From Devosia rhodophyticola (lineage in GTDB: Bacteria > Pseudomonadota > Alphaproteobacteria > Rhizobiales > Devosiaceae), in NCBI RefSeq assembly GCF_028816475.1, contig NZ_CP118247.1, forward strand, positions 1,302,001-1,366,000: a stretch of 64,000 nucleotides of DNA, given 5' to 3'. Positions 55,400-64,000 of this stretch are shown here, piece after piece (position 1 is the first letter of the stretch; every line of letters begins with the position of its first letter). A program made the translations under genes and the position numbers. The notes beneath the pieces were generated by a model. It was not told where the DNA came from. It saw only the letters and a list, made by a program, of their open reading frames with translations, and searched no databases.

Positions 55400-55902
55400 G
55401 CTTTTGGCAGCCCGGCCAAAGCCTTGTTTTCCGCGCCGATCCGTACCCACATCATGGCGGCGTTCAATGCCGCAAAAAGCACGGCCACCCAGGGCAGGCC
55501 CAGCGCCATCGGTACGGTAATCAATTCGGCCGCCACCAGCCAGTAGTTGGGGTGGCGTACGAAACGGTATGGGCCGCGCCTGATCGCGGGCTCCTCAACA
55601 ATGACAATGCGTGTTGTCCAACGCCCGCCCAGCGAGCGTAATATCCAGACCCGCGCCACTTGCAGGATCAGATAGACGCCAACCCATGCCCAGACCAATT
55701 GCTGTTGCCAGCCAAACCAAACCAGAGCGGCAATCCAGGCGGTGTGCAGTGCCACGATCAACCAATAGTGCTCCGCGCCAAATTCGCGGCCCCCGCGTGC
55801 CAACAGCGCTTTGGTATTGCGTTTGGCGATCTGCAATTCCACCAGCCGCTGGCCAATGACCAGCGCCAACAGCAGCACCGCACCTATTGAGGCATTTCCC
55901 AT
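55396..55902 (-). CDS. Isoprenylcysteine carboxyl methyltransferase-like membrane protein
   Basis: The 168-residue membrane protein has four or five helices and the C-terminal SAM-binding core of the ICMT/PEMT family: IVEEPAIRRGPYRFVRHPNYWLV and NKALAGLPKA. Next to type III PKS genes such proteins (SrsB/BpsB type) methylate alkylresorcinols or alkylpyrones. The start touches the PKS stop codon, so the two are coupled. It meets the M20 gene tail-to-tail. Confidence 0.85.
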   Translation of the reverse strand: MGNASIGAVLLLALVIGQRLVELQIAKRNTKALLARGGREFGAEHYWLIVALHTAWIAALVWFGWQQQLVWAWVGVYLILQVARVWILRSLGGRWTTRIVIVEEPAIRRGPYRFVRHPNYWLVAAELITVPMALGLPWVAVLFAALNAAMMWVRIGAENKALAGLPKA

Positions 55903-56960
55903 CAATCAAACTGGATCGGCAGCATCGAGGCTGTGAAGCCCGGGCCTAGCGCTGCCAACATCATGGTGCCGGTCGGCGCCCCTTGCATCACCCGCTCCAA
56001 GACGAACAGCGCCGTTGGGGCTGACATATTGCCAAACGCGCGTAAAACCTCGCGCTCGGCGTCGAGCACCCCCTGTTCGAGGTGCAATGCTGCTTCAATG
56101 GCTTCGACCACCCTGGCCCCGCCAGGATGGCAGATCATGCGACTGAGATTGTCGCGCTCCAACCCGATGCTTTCAAGGCCGTCGGCAACCGCATCGGCAA
56201 AATTCTGTTTGACGAATTCGGGGATGGAGCGATCAAAAATGACGCCAAAACCGTCGGTATCCACGTCCCACCCCATGATTGGCAGCGTGTCGGGCCATGT
56301 GTGCTCGGCCCCTTCTCCAAATATTGGATCGGTTGCACTGTCGGTCGATAAACAAGCAGCCGCCGCGCCATCGCCGAACAATACGGTTGCGATAATGTCG
56401 GCTTTTTGCATCCGGTCAGCCCGGAACGAAAGAGTGCAGGTTTCAACGCAAACCAGCAACACCTTGCTGCCCGGCGCAGAAGCCGCCAGCCGGGCTGCAA
56501 TCGACAACCCCGTGACCCCACCGGCGCAGCCCAGGCCAAAGACGGGCACGCGTTTGACATCAGTTCGAAATGGTAGACTAGCCATGGCCCGAGCGTCCAG
56601 CGTCGGGGTGGCAATACCGGTCGAGGTTATGGTGACAATGGTGTCAATTTCCGCTGCCTTCAAGCCGGCACAGTCGAGGGCCTTTTGCGCAGCCGCCACA
56701 AACAAAGCGGTCGCGCCTTCAAGGTAGGCCTCGGTGCGTTCAGGCCAATCCTTGCCCGCCTCGAACCATTCAAAAGGCACCACCGAATAACGTTTATCGA
56801 TCCCTGAATTGGTAAAGGATTTTGATAGCCGCTCAAACTCGGGATAGCGCGGCCCCAGGATCTTGCTCGCAACCAGCTTGACCATGTCCTGTGGCAGTTC
56901 ATGGGCGGGAACGGCCGTGCCCAGGCCGAGAAGGCGGGCCGGCTGGGCGGCAATCTGCAT
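55902..56960 (-). CDS. Type III polyketide synthase (chalcone/stilbene synthase family)
   Basis: The 352-residue thiolase-fold enzyme has the complete triad: Cys145 in FGLGCAGGVTG, His278 in MICHPGGARV, and Asn311 in GNMSAPTALF. Bacterial relatives extend fatty acyl-CoA with malonyl-CoA to alkylresorcinols or alkylpyrones, and the neighbouring methyltransferase fits that. I chose the ATG at 56960 (MQIAAQPARLLG); an upstream frame adds 14 residues. Confidence 0.9.
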   Translation of the reverse strand: MQIAAQPARLLGLGTAVPAHELPQDMVKLVASKILGPRYPEFERLSKSFTNSGIDKRYSVVPFEWFEAGKDWPERTEAYLEGATALFVAAAQKALDCAGLKAAEIDTIVTITSTGIATPTLDARAMASLPFRTDVKRVPVFGLGCAGGVTGLSIAARLAASAPGSKVLLVCVETCTLSFRADRMQKADIIATVLFGDGAAAACLSTDSATDPIFGEGAEHTWPDTLPIMGWDVDTDGFGVIFDRSIPEFVKQNFADAVADGLESIGLERDNLSRMICHPGGARVVEAIEAALHLEQGVLDAEREVLRAFGNMSAPTALFVLERVMQGAPTGTMMLAALGPGFTASMLPIQFD

Positions 56961-57059
56961 GTTCACAACGGGCTCACTTTCAGTAGCGCAGGGAACGGGC
57001 AAATTATGCGCACCCCCTTAACGCAGCGGCGACGGTTTTGGATGCCTACCTTGGCACGA

Positions 57060-57593
57060 TCACTCGGCCCGTGCGCCCAGAAACGGCAATAATTCGGTAT
57101 CCATTTCGGTTTTTACCGCGTCAGTGAACAGATTGGTCGCGACCATCAGTCCGGCGAAGGCGATGAGGTCAACCAGGGTTTTTTCGTCATAGCGTTCAGC
57201 GACTTGGCCCCAGATAGCGTCCGGCACTGATTGGGCATTCCTGCCCAACGCCTGCCCCAGGGCCACCAACGCCTCTTCCTCGGCGGTCAGCACCAGCCTA
57301 TCGGGATCGTCGCCGCCGGTGACAATCGCGCGCCGCATAAATCCCATGCCAATGGGGCTGTCCGAGGATTTACTGATGGCCTCGGCAAACAGCCAGATCG
57401 GGCGCACGCCCAAAATCGGCAGGAGTTGGTCGCGCAGCGCGAACCATTCGCCATAAATTCGTAGCGCCACGGGAGAATGAAGCAGCGTGCGCTTCATATT
57501 GGTCATTCGCCCGCGCAAGGCCATTTCCGCATCGTGAGCCTGGCGTTGTTCAGGCGTGGCGGTGGCATAATCAACCTGAGTGATCCGGGCCAT
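57060..57593 (-). CDS. Carboxymuconolactone decarboxylase / AhpD-like protein
   Basis: The 177-residue helical protein resembles the CMD/AhpD family, with LRDQLLPILGVRPIWLFAEAISKSSDSPIGMGFMRRAIVTGG and a late FAGLMVATNLFTDAVKTE. The usual CxxC of AhpD is missing, so peroxidase activity is unlikely and the role is unknown. It is followed upstream by the OsmC-like gene with only four bases between, suggesting a pair. Confidence 0.75.
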   Translation of the reverse strand: MARITQVDYATATPEQRQAHDAEMALRGRMTNMKRTLLHSPVALRIYGEWFALRDQLLPILGVRPIWLFAEAISKSSDSPIGMGFMRRAIVTGGDDPDRLVLTAEEEALVALGQALGRNAQSVPDAIWGQVAERYDEKTLVDLIAFAGLMVATNLFTDAVKTEMDTELLPFLGARAE

Positions 57594-57597
57594 CCGG

Positions 57598-58020
57598 CTA
57601 GATCATCGGCGTAACATCGCGCACGATTGCGCCGTGCTCAAACGTATTGCCGACCGTGCAGATTTCGTGGGCCTCGGCGATCAGCTCCTGCCGTTCAGCG
57701 GCATCAAAGTCACCTTCGATCCGAAACGAACAGGCAAACCCGGCGACCCGCGAAGGGCCGTCGGGTGCCTTTTCGTGGGTTACGTCCACATCAACCGAGG
57801 TAAACCGCTCCTGCCATCCGAACTTTCGCACTGCGATCCGCACGCTCAACACCAGACAACCGGCAAGCGCTGCGTCCATCAGTTCGAGCGGGGTAAATCC
57901 CTGGTCCGACGCCATGTTGGCCAATTTGGCCCCGGCACCCGATTGGGCCAATACACTGCCAACTCCGGCTTGACTTAGAGTTGCCCCAACTGTTGTGGAA
58001 CGCGCAACGATATTGACCAT
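57598..58020 (-). CDS. OsmC-family protein
   Basis: The 140-residue protein has the OsmC/Ohr fold: FTPLELMDAALAGCLVLSVRIAVRKFGW with one conserved cysteine, and FACSFRIEGDFDAAERQELIAEAHEICTVGNTF with the second. The two cysteines are the peroxidatic pair of OsmC-like hydroperoxide reductases. It may protect against organic peroxides. It forms a probable operon with the CMD-like gene. Confidence 0.84.
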   Translation of the reverse strand: MVNIVARSTTVGATLSQAGVGSVLAQSGAGAKLANMASDQGFTPLELMDAALAGCLVLSVRIAVRKFGWQERFTSVDVDVTHEKAPDGPSRVAGFACSFRIEGDFDAAERQELIAEAHEICTVGNTFEHGAIVRDVTPMI

Positions 58021-58253
58021 GATCTACCCTTTTGTTTACCGTTATATTGGCTGCCGGTTTCCCTCAGGCAATGTCATCCGCCTGAATTGCTTTGTCAAAA
58101 CGCCGATGCGGCACGCAAAACAATTTCTCGGAGTCGCGCCCAAAACGCAACCCGGCTAGCGCCCGGCCTCTGGCTATATCGGCATATTACGATATAGTTC
58201 CCACCAACTACCGCAATCGCGACAACCGTCGTTTCCAGTTCAGGAGCAACACC

Positions 58254-59774
58254 ATGCAGCTTTTCGCCCGTTCCAATCGCCGCCAGTTCGGCGCAACCGC
58301 CATCGCGGCCAGCATTGCCGCGCTCGGCATGATGTCAGTCAGCCCCGCTGTTCTGGCTGCAGCCGACACCAGCGCCGTCATTGAAATCGGTTCCCTGTAT
58401 GAGCCGCAGAATCTTGATAACACCGCTGGCGCCGGACAAGGTATCAACGAAGCCTTCAACGGCAATGTCTATGAGGCCCTGTTTGCGTTGACCGATGGTG
58501 GCGATGTGAGCGATGCGTTGGCCAAGGACTATAGCGTCAGCGACGATGGATTGACCTATACCATCACCCTGCAAGACGGCGTCACCTTCCACTCCGGCGA
58601 TCCGCTGACCGCTGCCGACGTCAAGGCCAGCATTGAGCGCGTAACCGCGGAAAGCTCCAAAAGTTCGCGCAAGAACAACCTTGCCACTATCACCAATATT
58701 GAAACACCAGACGACAGCACTGTCGTCATTACCCTGAGCGAACGCTCGATTTCGCTGCCCTATAATCTGAGCTATGTGTGGATCGTCAATGATGCGGCCA
58801 CCAGCATCACTGACAGCGAAGATGGCACCGGCCCCTATAAGCTGGATCAGTGGCGTCGCGGCTCAAGCCTGTCGCTGACCCTGGCGGACAATTACTGGGG
58901 TGAGGCGCCAACCAATGCGGGTGTGGTCTTTAACTACTTCACCGACGCGACGGCGCTCAACAACGCGCTTTTGACAAACGCTGTAGATATCATCACCTCG
59001 GTGCAAAGCCCCGATGCGCTGGCCCAGTTCACCGACAATCCCGATTTCACCGTCACCAATGGCCAGTCAACGACCAAGGAACTAATGGCCTTTAATGACC
59101 GTGTTGCCCCCTTCGACAAGGTCGAGGTCCGCAAGGCCGTTGCCCGCGCCATCGATGACAAGAAACTGCTGGAATCGATCTGGGGTGATTATGGCACCCT
59201 GATCGGCTCGTTCGTGCCGCCCACCGACCCGTGGTATGTCGATCTGACGGCGGTCGACGCCTATGATCCCGACAGCGCCAAGGCAATGTTGGCCGAGGCG
59301 GGCTATCCTGATGGCTTTACCTTCAGCCTTGATACCCCTGACTATGATCCGCACCCGATCGTTGCCGAATTCATCAAGAGCGAACTGGCCAAAGTTGGGG
59401 TGACGGTCAATATCAACATCATCACCGCCAATGAGTGGTACACCAAAATCTATCAGGCCCACGATTTTGATGCGACGCTGCAGGAGCACGTCAATCACCG
59501 CGATATCGTGTTTTACGGCAATCCCGATTTTTATTGGGGCTACAACAATCCCAAGGTCGTCGAGCTGATCAAACAGTCTGAATCAAGCGCCACCATTGAC
59601 GAGCAGAACCAGAAGTTGACCGAGGCCAACAAGCTGATTGCCGAGGATGCGGCTAGTGACTGGCTATACCTTTACCCGCAGATTGTGGTATCGGCCTCAA
59701 ATGTCAGTGGTTATCCGGTCAATGGGTTGAACTCGCAGTTCTACGCCTATGACATCGAAAAAAGCGCAGAATAG
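58254..59774 (+). CDS. Peptide/nickel-type ABC solute-binding protein (SBP family 5)
   Basis: The 506-residue binding protein has a long N-terminal signal with twin arginines (SNRRQFGATAIAASIAALGMM), suggestive of Tat export, and a cleavage site near residue 37. The SBP_bac_5 fold has EALFALTDGGDVSDALAKDYSVSDDGLTYTITLQDGVTFHSGDPLTAADV and a late KVGVTVNINIITANEWYTKIYQAHDF. It starts a five-gene importer for peptides or similar solutes. Its ligand is unknown. Confidence 0.9.
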   Translation: MQLFARSNRRQFGATAIAASIAALGMMSVSPAVLAAADTSAVIEIGSLYEPQNLDNTAGAGQGINEAFNGNVYEALFALTDGGDVSDALAKDYSVSDDGLTYTITLQDGVTFHSGDPLTAADVKASIERVTAESSKSSRKNNLATITNIETPDDSTVVITLSERSISLPYNLSYVWIVNDAATSITDSEDGTGPYKLDQWRRGSSLSLTLADNYWGEAPTNAGVVFNYFTDATALNNALLTNAVDIITSVQSPDALAQFTDNPDFTVTNGQSTTKELMAFNDRVAPFDKVEVRKAVARAIDDKKLLESIWGDYGTLIGSFVPPTDPWYVDLTAVDAYDPDSAKAMLAEAGYPDGFTFSLDTPDYDPHPIVAEFIKSELAKVGVTVNINIITANEWYTKIYQAHDFDATLQEHVNHRDIVFYGNPDFYWGYNNPKVVELIKQSESSATIDEQNQKLTEANKLIAEDAASDWLYLYPQIVVSASNVSGYPVNGLNSQFYAYDIEKSAE

Positions 59775-59806
59775 GTCTGTTGCGAGCCGACGAATGGAGC
59801 TGAACA

Positions 59807-60772
59807 ATTCTCGTTTATATCCTGCGTCGGCTCGTCATTTTATGCCTTTCACTGATCCTTGCGTCAGTGGTGCTGTTTGCCCTCCTGCGCATTTTGCCGG
59901 GTGATCCAGCCAATGCCCTTCTGGGCGTTGGCGCTGATGCCGACCAGATCGCGGCGGCCCGCCAGCAGGTCGGCTCCGACCTGCCGCTCTGGCAACAATT
60001 TGTCGGCTTCTTCACCAGTCTTGCCCGTTTTGATCTTGGCACCTCGTTTGTCAGTCAGGCGCCGGTGAGCGAGGAAATTCTGGCCCGCCTCAGCGTCACG
60101 GTACCGTTGACCCTTCTGGCTTTTGCCTTGGCGATCATTGTGGCGGTGCCCCTGGGCATCATCGCCGCCGTCAAATCGCACAAATGGTATGGCGGGTTGA
60201 TTTCGGTTTTCTCGCAATTGGGCATTGCCATCCCGGTCTTCTGGGTCGGCATCCTACTGGTCACCGCTTTTGCCATCAATTTGCGCCTATTTCCCTCCGG
60301 TGGATTTCCGCGTCAGGGATGGGGCAATCCCGCCGACGCGTTACGCGACCTGACGCTGCCGGTCTTGACCGTTGCCATTGTCATGGCGTCCTCGCTGGTG
60401 CGCTATGTGCGCTCCGCCACCCAGGATGTGTTGGGCAGCGATTATCTGCGTACTGCCCGCGCGCTTGGCTCCAGCTTTATCGAAGCCCTTTTGCGCCACG
60501 GTGTGCGCAATGGCTCGGTGCCAATCATTTCCATTTTGGGCATTGAACTGGCCTCAACCTTTCTCGGCGCCGTCGTGGTCGAGCGGGTTTTTACCCTGCC
60601 CGGTCTCGGCTCCATGCTGCTATTGGGCATTTCCCAGCGCGACTATCCCAATGTGCAGGGCGTGCTGTTTGTCTCAACGCTCCTGGTGCTTTTCATTGGC
60701 TTTTTTGCAGATCTCGCCCAGCGCCTGATTGATCCGCGCCTACGCGACCGCAGCCGGGGCGCCGCCTCATGA
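59807..60772 (+). CDS. DppB-like ABC permease with probable ATT start
   Basis: The permease has the DppB pattern: first helix LRRLVILCLSLILASVVLFALLRILPGDPANALLG, and a coupling loop DYLRTARALGSSFIEALLRHGVRNG. No ATG, GTG or TTG lies in the frame before residue 21; the first (GTG at 59867) would delete most of the first membrane helix. An ATT at 59807, with GGAG seven bases before, gives 321 residues beginning at the expected point. The next gene overlaps its stop as ATGA. Confidence 0.78.
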   Translation: MLVYILRRLVILCLSLILASVVLFALLRILPGDPANALLGVGADADQIAAARQQVGSDLPLWQQFVGFFTSLARFDLGTSFVSQAPVSEEILARLSVTVPLTLLAFALAIIVAVPLGIIAAVKSHKWYGGLISVFSQLGIAIPVFWVGILLVTAFAINLRLFPSGGFPRQGWGNPADALRDLTLPVLTVAIVMASSLVRYVRSATQDVLGSDYLRTARALGSSFIEALLRHGVRNGSVPIISILGIELASTFLGAVVVERVFTLPGLGSMLLLGISQRDYPNVQGVLFVSTLLVLFIGFFADLAQRLIDPRLRDRSRGAAS

Positions 60773-61620
60773 CCACAATCGAACTGGATCGGCCCGCCCG
60801 GCGCTCGGCCGCTTCCTTGACCTTTATTGTTGGTCTGATTCTGGTCGGCTTGCACGTCGCCATCGCACTCCTGACTCTGGTCTGGACCCCTTACGATCCT
60901 TCAAGCACCGCCGGCGGACGCCTTGAGGCCCCTTCCCTGCTGCATTGGGCCGGGACCGACCGGCTGGGGCGCGACCTCTTCACCCAAATCATGATCGGCT
61001 CGCGCATTGCCCTGCAAGTCGGCATCGGCGCCGTCGGCATTGGTGCCGCCATCGGTGTCACCATTGGCGTGCTTGCCGCCTTTGCCACCCGTCTGCTCGA
61101 TGATGCATTGGCGGCGGCCTTTGATATTCTCATAGCCTTCCCAACATTGCTCCTCGCCATGCTGGTAGTCGCCGCCAGCGACACCGCCAGCCTGTGGTCG
61201 GCCATTCTGGCGCTCGGCATTGCGCTTTCCGCCATTGTCGGGCGCTTGACCCGCATTCTGGCCAAGCGGGTGTTGCAGATGGATTTCATCACCGCCGCCC
61301 GCACCTCAGGCACCTCATGGCCACGTATCGTTGTGATCCACATCCTGCCCAATATCTGGCCGACGCTGATGGTCAATTTCGCCTTGCAATTCGGCCTCGC
61401 TGCCATTGCCGAAGCCTCCCTGTCCTATCTCGGCCTCGGCGCGCCGCCGCCCAATGCCTCGTGGGGACGGCTGTTACAAGAGGCACAGGGCACTGTTTAT
61501 ACCGCCCCTTTTGGCGCCATCGCGCCGGGTCTGGCGCTCTTGGTTCTGGTCATTGGCATCAATCTGTTTGCCGACGGCCTGCGCGATGTCGGCGACCCTA
61601 CCCGCAGGCGCAGCCGATGA
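60769..61620 (+). CDS. DppC-like ABC permease
   Basis: The 283-residue permease has an N-terminal helix (LTFIVGLILVGLHVAIALLTLVW), the GTDRLGRDLFTQIMIGSRIALQVG motif of DppC proteins, and the coupling loop VLQMDFITAARTSGTSWPRIVVIHILPNIW. It overlaps both neighbours by four bases and completes the channel. Confidence 0.92.
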   Translation: MTTIELDRPARRSAASLTFIVGLILVGLHVAIALLTLVWTPYDPSSTAGGRLEAPSLLHWAGTDRLGRDLFTQIMIGSRIALQVGIGAVGIGAAIGVTIGVLAAFATRLLDDALAAAFDILIAFPTLLLAMLVVAASDTASLWSAILALGIALSAIVGRLTRILAKRVLQMDFITAARTSGTSWPRIVVIHILPNIWPTLMVNFALQFGLAAIAEASLSYLGLGAPPPNASWGRLLQEAQGTVYTAPFGAIAPGLALLVLVIGINLFADGLRDVGDPTRRRSR

Positions 61621-62414
61621 GTTTGCTCGCTGTCAACAATCTTGCCATCGCCACCGGTGGACATGATCTGGTCGCCGATCTGTCGTTTGCGATTGAACCG
61701 GGCCAACGGCTTGGTCTAATCGGGGAAAGCGGTTCGGGGAAATCGCTGACCGCCATGGCCATCAGCGGCCTGTTGCCCCCCGCCATCGTGCCGCGCGGTT
61801 CCGTAACCCTTGATGGGGTGGAAGTCATTGGCGCGCCGGAGCGAAAACTCAATAAATTGCGCGGCGCGGCCAGTGCTGTTGTTTTCCAGGAACCACTGAC
61901 AGCACTTGATCCGCTAATGAAACTCGGTCGCCAGTTGGCCGAACCGCTGCGCCGTCGTTTTCGCCGCGAAGGGCGCGACCTTGCTGGCATCGAGGCTGAA
62001 ACCATTGCCTTGCTGGAGCGTGTCTCGCTGCCCCAGCCGCAGCGCATTGCCAATGCCTATCCTTATGAAGTTTCGGGCGGTCAGCGTCAGCGCGTCGCCA
62101 TTGCCATGGCGTTAGCGTGTCGCCCCAAACTGCTGATTGCCGATGAGCCAACCACGGCACTCGATGTTACCACCCAGGCTGAGATTCTGGCCCTGCTCGA
62201 CAGTCTGGTGCGCGACCTTGGCATGGCGCTCCTGTTCATTAGCCACGACCTTCCGGTCGTTTCCACCATCGTCGATCAGGTGCTGGTATTGCGGCAGGGG
62301 CGCATGGTGGAAACCGGCCCGGTCAAATCGGTCCTTGGCACGCCCACCCAGCAATATACCCAATCGCTGGTGGCGGCTGCCCGTGCCTTTGATACTGCCT
62401 TGGGGGCGAGATGA
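61617..62414 (+). CDS. DppD-like ABC ATPase
   Basis: The 265-residue ATPase has Walker [15 protein letters not shown], the [17 protein letters not shown]-loop region, signature [20 protein letters not shown], Walker [17 protein letters not shown] and H-loop FISHDLPVV. It is short for DppD because the C-terminal iron-sulfur or OppD extension is missing. It starts inside the end of the previous gene. Confidence 0.9.
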   Translation: MSLLAVNNLAIATGGHDLVADLSFAIEPGQRLGLIGESGSGKSLTAMAISGLLPPAIVPRGSVTLDGVEVIGAPERKLNKLRGAASAVVFQEPLTALDPLMKLGRQLAEPLRRRFRREGRDLAGIEAETIALLERVSLPQPQRIANAYPYEVSGGQRQRVAIAMALACRPKLLIADEPTTALDVTTQAEILALLDSLVRDLGMALLFISHDLPVVSTIVDQVLVLRQGRMVETGPVKSVLGTPTQQYTQSLVAAARAFDTALGAR

Positions 62415-63157
62415 GCATTCTATCGCTTGATCAGGTCAATTTTGGTTACACCAGCAAAGCCAGGGTTCTCAACGAAGTCAGCTTTGAGGTCGAGCGCGGC
62501 GCCAATCTCGGCATTGTTGGTGAAAGCGGTTCAGGCAAAACCACACTGTTGCGCCTGCTACTCGGTCTTGAGCGTCCAACCAGCGGCACCATCAATTTCG
62601 GCAGCGTTCAGCTGGATCCGCGCGATGCCAATTTCATGCGCCGCTATCGCCGCGCCGTGCAGATGGTATTTCAGGATCCCTATTCCTCGCTCGATCCACG
62701 TCAGCGCGTTCGCGATATCATCGCCGAGCCGCTCCAGTCTCTGCGCATAGAGGGTAATCACGATGAGGCGGTTGCGGCAGCTCTCACCGAAGTTGGCCTG
62801 CCCGCCGACGCGGTCCGGCGCTATCCGCACGAATTTTCCGGCGGCCAACGCCAACGCATTGCCATTGCTCGCGCCATCGTTGCCCGCCCCCAACTGGTGC
62901 TGGCCGACGAAGCCGTCAGCGCCCTCGACCTCTCGACCCGCGTCCGCATTGTCGAGCTGCTCAAGCAATTGGGTCACACCATGACGCTGGTGCTGGTTTC
63001 ACACGATCTGGGCGTTGTCGCTGCCCTTTGCCCGCGCATTGTCATTCTCGAGCGCGGCATAGTTGTCGAGGCCGGCGACACTGCCACCATTTTGGCCGCC
63101 CCCCAGCACCCCTACACGAGAAAACTCATCGCCAGCGTCCCCCGCATGCCCGCCTAA
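62411..63157 (+). CDS. DppF-like ABC ATPase
   Basis: The 248-residue ATPase has Walker A GESGSGKTTLLRLL, Q-loop MVFQDPYSSLDPRQRV, signature EFSGGQRQRIAIARAIVARP, Walker B LVLADEAVSALDLSTR and H-loop LVSHDLGVV. It is the second ATPase of the transporter and ends the operon. Confidence 0.92.
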   Translation: MSILSLDQVNFGYTSKARVLNEVSFEVERGANLGIVGESGSGKTTLLRLLLGLERPTSGTINFGSVQLDPRDANFMRRYRRAVQMVFQDPYSSLDPRQRVRDIIAEPLQSLRIEGNHDEAVAAALTEVGLPADAVRRYPHEFSGGQRQRIAIARAIVARPQLVLADEAVSALDLSTRVRIVELLKQLGHTMTLVLVSHDLGVVAALCPRIVILERGIVVEAGDTATILAAPQHPYTRKLIASVPRMPA

Positions 63158-63254
63158 AGCCACCGGCTCGGGCACGCATCTGGACTTTAGCCTTGCAATA
63201 CCGCCCCCAGTCCGCTTTCAAAGGGGATAACTTATCCAACAGGCCGCTGATCAC

Positions 63255-64000
63255 TTGCCAGATAATGTTTGCCGGCACATCGCCAACGTCGCGATCGCCC
63301 ACCCGACGTCGGTGGCGCTTTTGGCGCATGATCGCCAGCACGCCACCTACAGCGACATTTTCGATCAGGTCGACGCGCTCACCGGTACCCTGAGCCAACT
63401 CGAGTGCGCATCTGGCACCCGTATCGCGGTCATGTTGGACAGTGGACCAGAAATGGCGGTGGCCTGTCTGGCCATCATGGGCACCTCGATATGCGTTCCG
63501 ATCAACCCTCATTACCCGGCCAGCGAGCTTTTGTCGCTTTTGCCGCGTCTCAACGTTACTCACATGCTAACCGATCGTGCCCTCTACGCCACACATGGCG
63601 AGCTGTTTGTGAGCATGGGGTTAAGCGTCATCATCGCCACCCCAGACCCCACCGCGCCAGCCGGACGCTTTACGTTTGAGATCGCGCACAAGCCCGGAAA
63701 TCCGGTAGTTCCGTCCGCAAAGGGCACCCCGCAAAACCTTGCCCTGCTGCTCCACACATCCGGTTCCACCGGCACACCAAAACTGGTCCCCCTCACCCAC
63801 GAAAACCTGCTCAGCGCCATGGCCAATGTGGTCTCTTCATTGGCGCTAACCCCTTCTGATCGTTGCCTGAATACCATGCCGATGTTCCACGTCGGCGGCC
63901 TGGTCGACCTGTTCCTTGCACCCCTCTCCGTCGGCTCCAGCATCATCACCGCTCCCACCCTCGGGCCCCAATCGGCACTCACCAGCATCCTCGAATTTTC
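63255..64000 (+). CDS. AMP-forming acyl-CoA ligase, N-terminal part, cut by window edge
   Basis: The frame starting near 63255 is open to the window end and encodes the N-terminal part of an ANL-superfamily ligase. The adenylation motif is LLLHTSGSTGTPKLVPLTHENL, and later NTMPMFHVGGLVDLFLAPLSVGSSI is typical of acyl-CoA synthetases. The start is not clear: TTG at 63255 is the first plausible codon, while the homologous stretch seems to begin just after an in-frame stop near 63228-63230. The substrate is unknown. Confidence 0.75.
   Translation, partial: MPDNVCRHIANVAIAHPTSVALLAHDRQHATYSDIFDQVDALTGTLSQLECASGTRIAVMLDSGPEMAVACLAIMGTSICVPINPHYPASELLSLLPRLNVTHMLTDRALYATHGELFVSMGLSVIIATPDPTAPAGRFTFEIAHKPGNPVVPSAKGTPQNLALLLHTSGSTGTPKLVPLTHENLLSAMANVVSSLALTPSDRCLNTMPMFHVGGLVDLFLAPLSVGSSIITAPTLGPQSALTSILEF

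Noticed and set aside
1-64000. CRISPR arrays, tRNA or rRNA genes, insertion sequences
   Set aside because: No regular repeat-spacer series, no cloverleaf sequences and no transposase motifs were seen by eye; a dedicated tRNA search would be more sensitive.

Overview
This window looks like the chromosome of a GC-rich, halotolerant alphaproteobacterium, most likely in the Hyphomicrobiales. Supporting signs are a class I lysyl-tRNA synthetase, a YlxR-L7Ae fusion between nusA and infB, a SAM-II riboswitch on metZ, a two-domain dCTP deaminase, a PodJ-like polarity protein, ligase-associated helicase and PdeM genes, and a Sinorhizobium-type ectoine uptake and degradation locus. Gene order and protein character resemble Devosia or Pelagibacterium, but that is inference. 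I saw no rRNA, tRNA, CRISPR array, prophage or insertion sequence.

Layout. Positions 1-15300 carry housekeeping genes: metK, trmB, an HxlR regulator, a flavodoxin-reductase-like protein, an alpha/beta hydrolase, the rimP-nusA-ylxR/L7Ae-infB operon with a strong terminator, an MFS transporter, a CorC-like CBS protein and a MotB/MotA stator pair. This stretch has seven single-base disruptions in six genes. Each one sits at a mononucleotide run, and in each case adding one base restores the expected protein. Such errors were not recognised in the other 50 kb, so they are probably local sequence errors rather than pseudogenes. Positions 15400-30200 hold dcd, the SAM-II-controlled metZ, a solute-binding protein, a methyltransferase, a TerB protein, class I lysS, an AAC(6')-like acetyltransferase next to a LexA-like self-cleaving repressor, a DUF952 gene overlapping pyrD, a small-molecule kinase, the Lhr-type helicase and PdeM nuclease, and a TIGR02186/TSUP exporter pair. 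Positions 30400-38200 hold a PodJ-like envelope protein, a LuxR-type response regulator facing a hybrid histidine kinase, mscL, and a FixJ-like regulator with a degenerate receiver domain.

The core of the window is a complete compatible-solute island (38235-55399). An EctR-like MarR repressor is divergent from ectA-ectB-ectC-ectD-ask, which makes ectoine and 5-hydroxyectoine with a dedicated aspartokinase. Converging on it, behind a shared hairpin, is a minus-strand series ehuB-ehuC-ehuD-ehuA-doeX-doeC-doeD for uptake and the last catabolic steps. Divergent from ehuB is eutB-eutC-eutD/doeA plus an M20 deacetylase, for the first catabolic steps. Synthesis, import, breakdown and emergency release (MscL) therefore lie within about 18.5 kb. 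The usual EutE/DoeB deacetylase of the AstE/AspA family is replaced by an ArgE-like M20 enzyme, and no eutA is seen.

The right end has a type III polyketide synthase with an isoprenylcysteine-methyltransferase-like partner, a carboxymuconolactone-decarboxylase-like protein, an OsmC protein, a five-gene peptide-type ABC transporter whose first permease seems to start at a rare ATT codon, and the beginning of an AMP-forming acyl-CoA ligase cut by the window edge.
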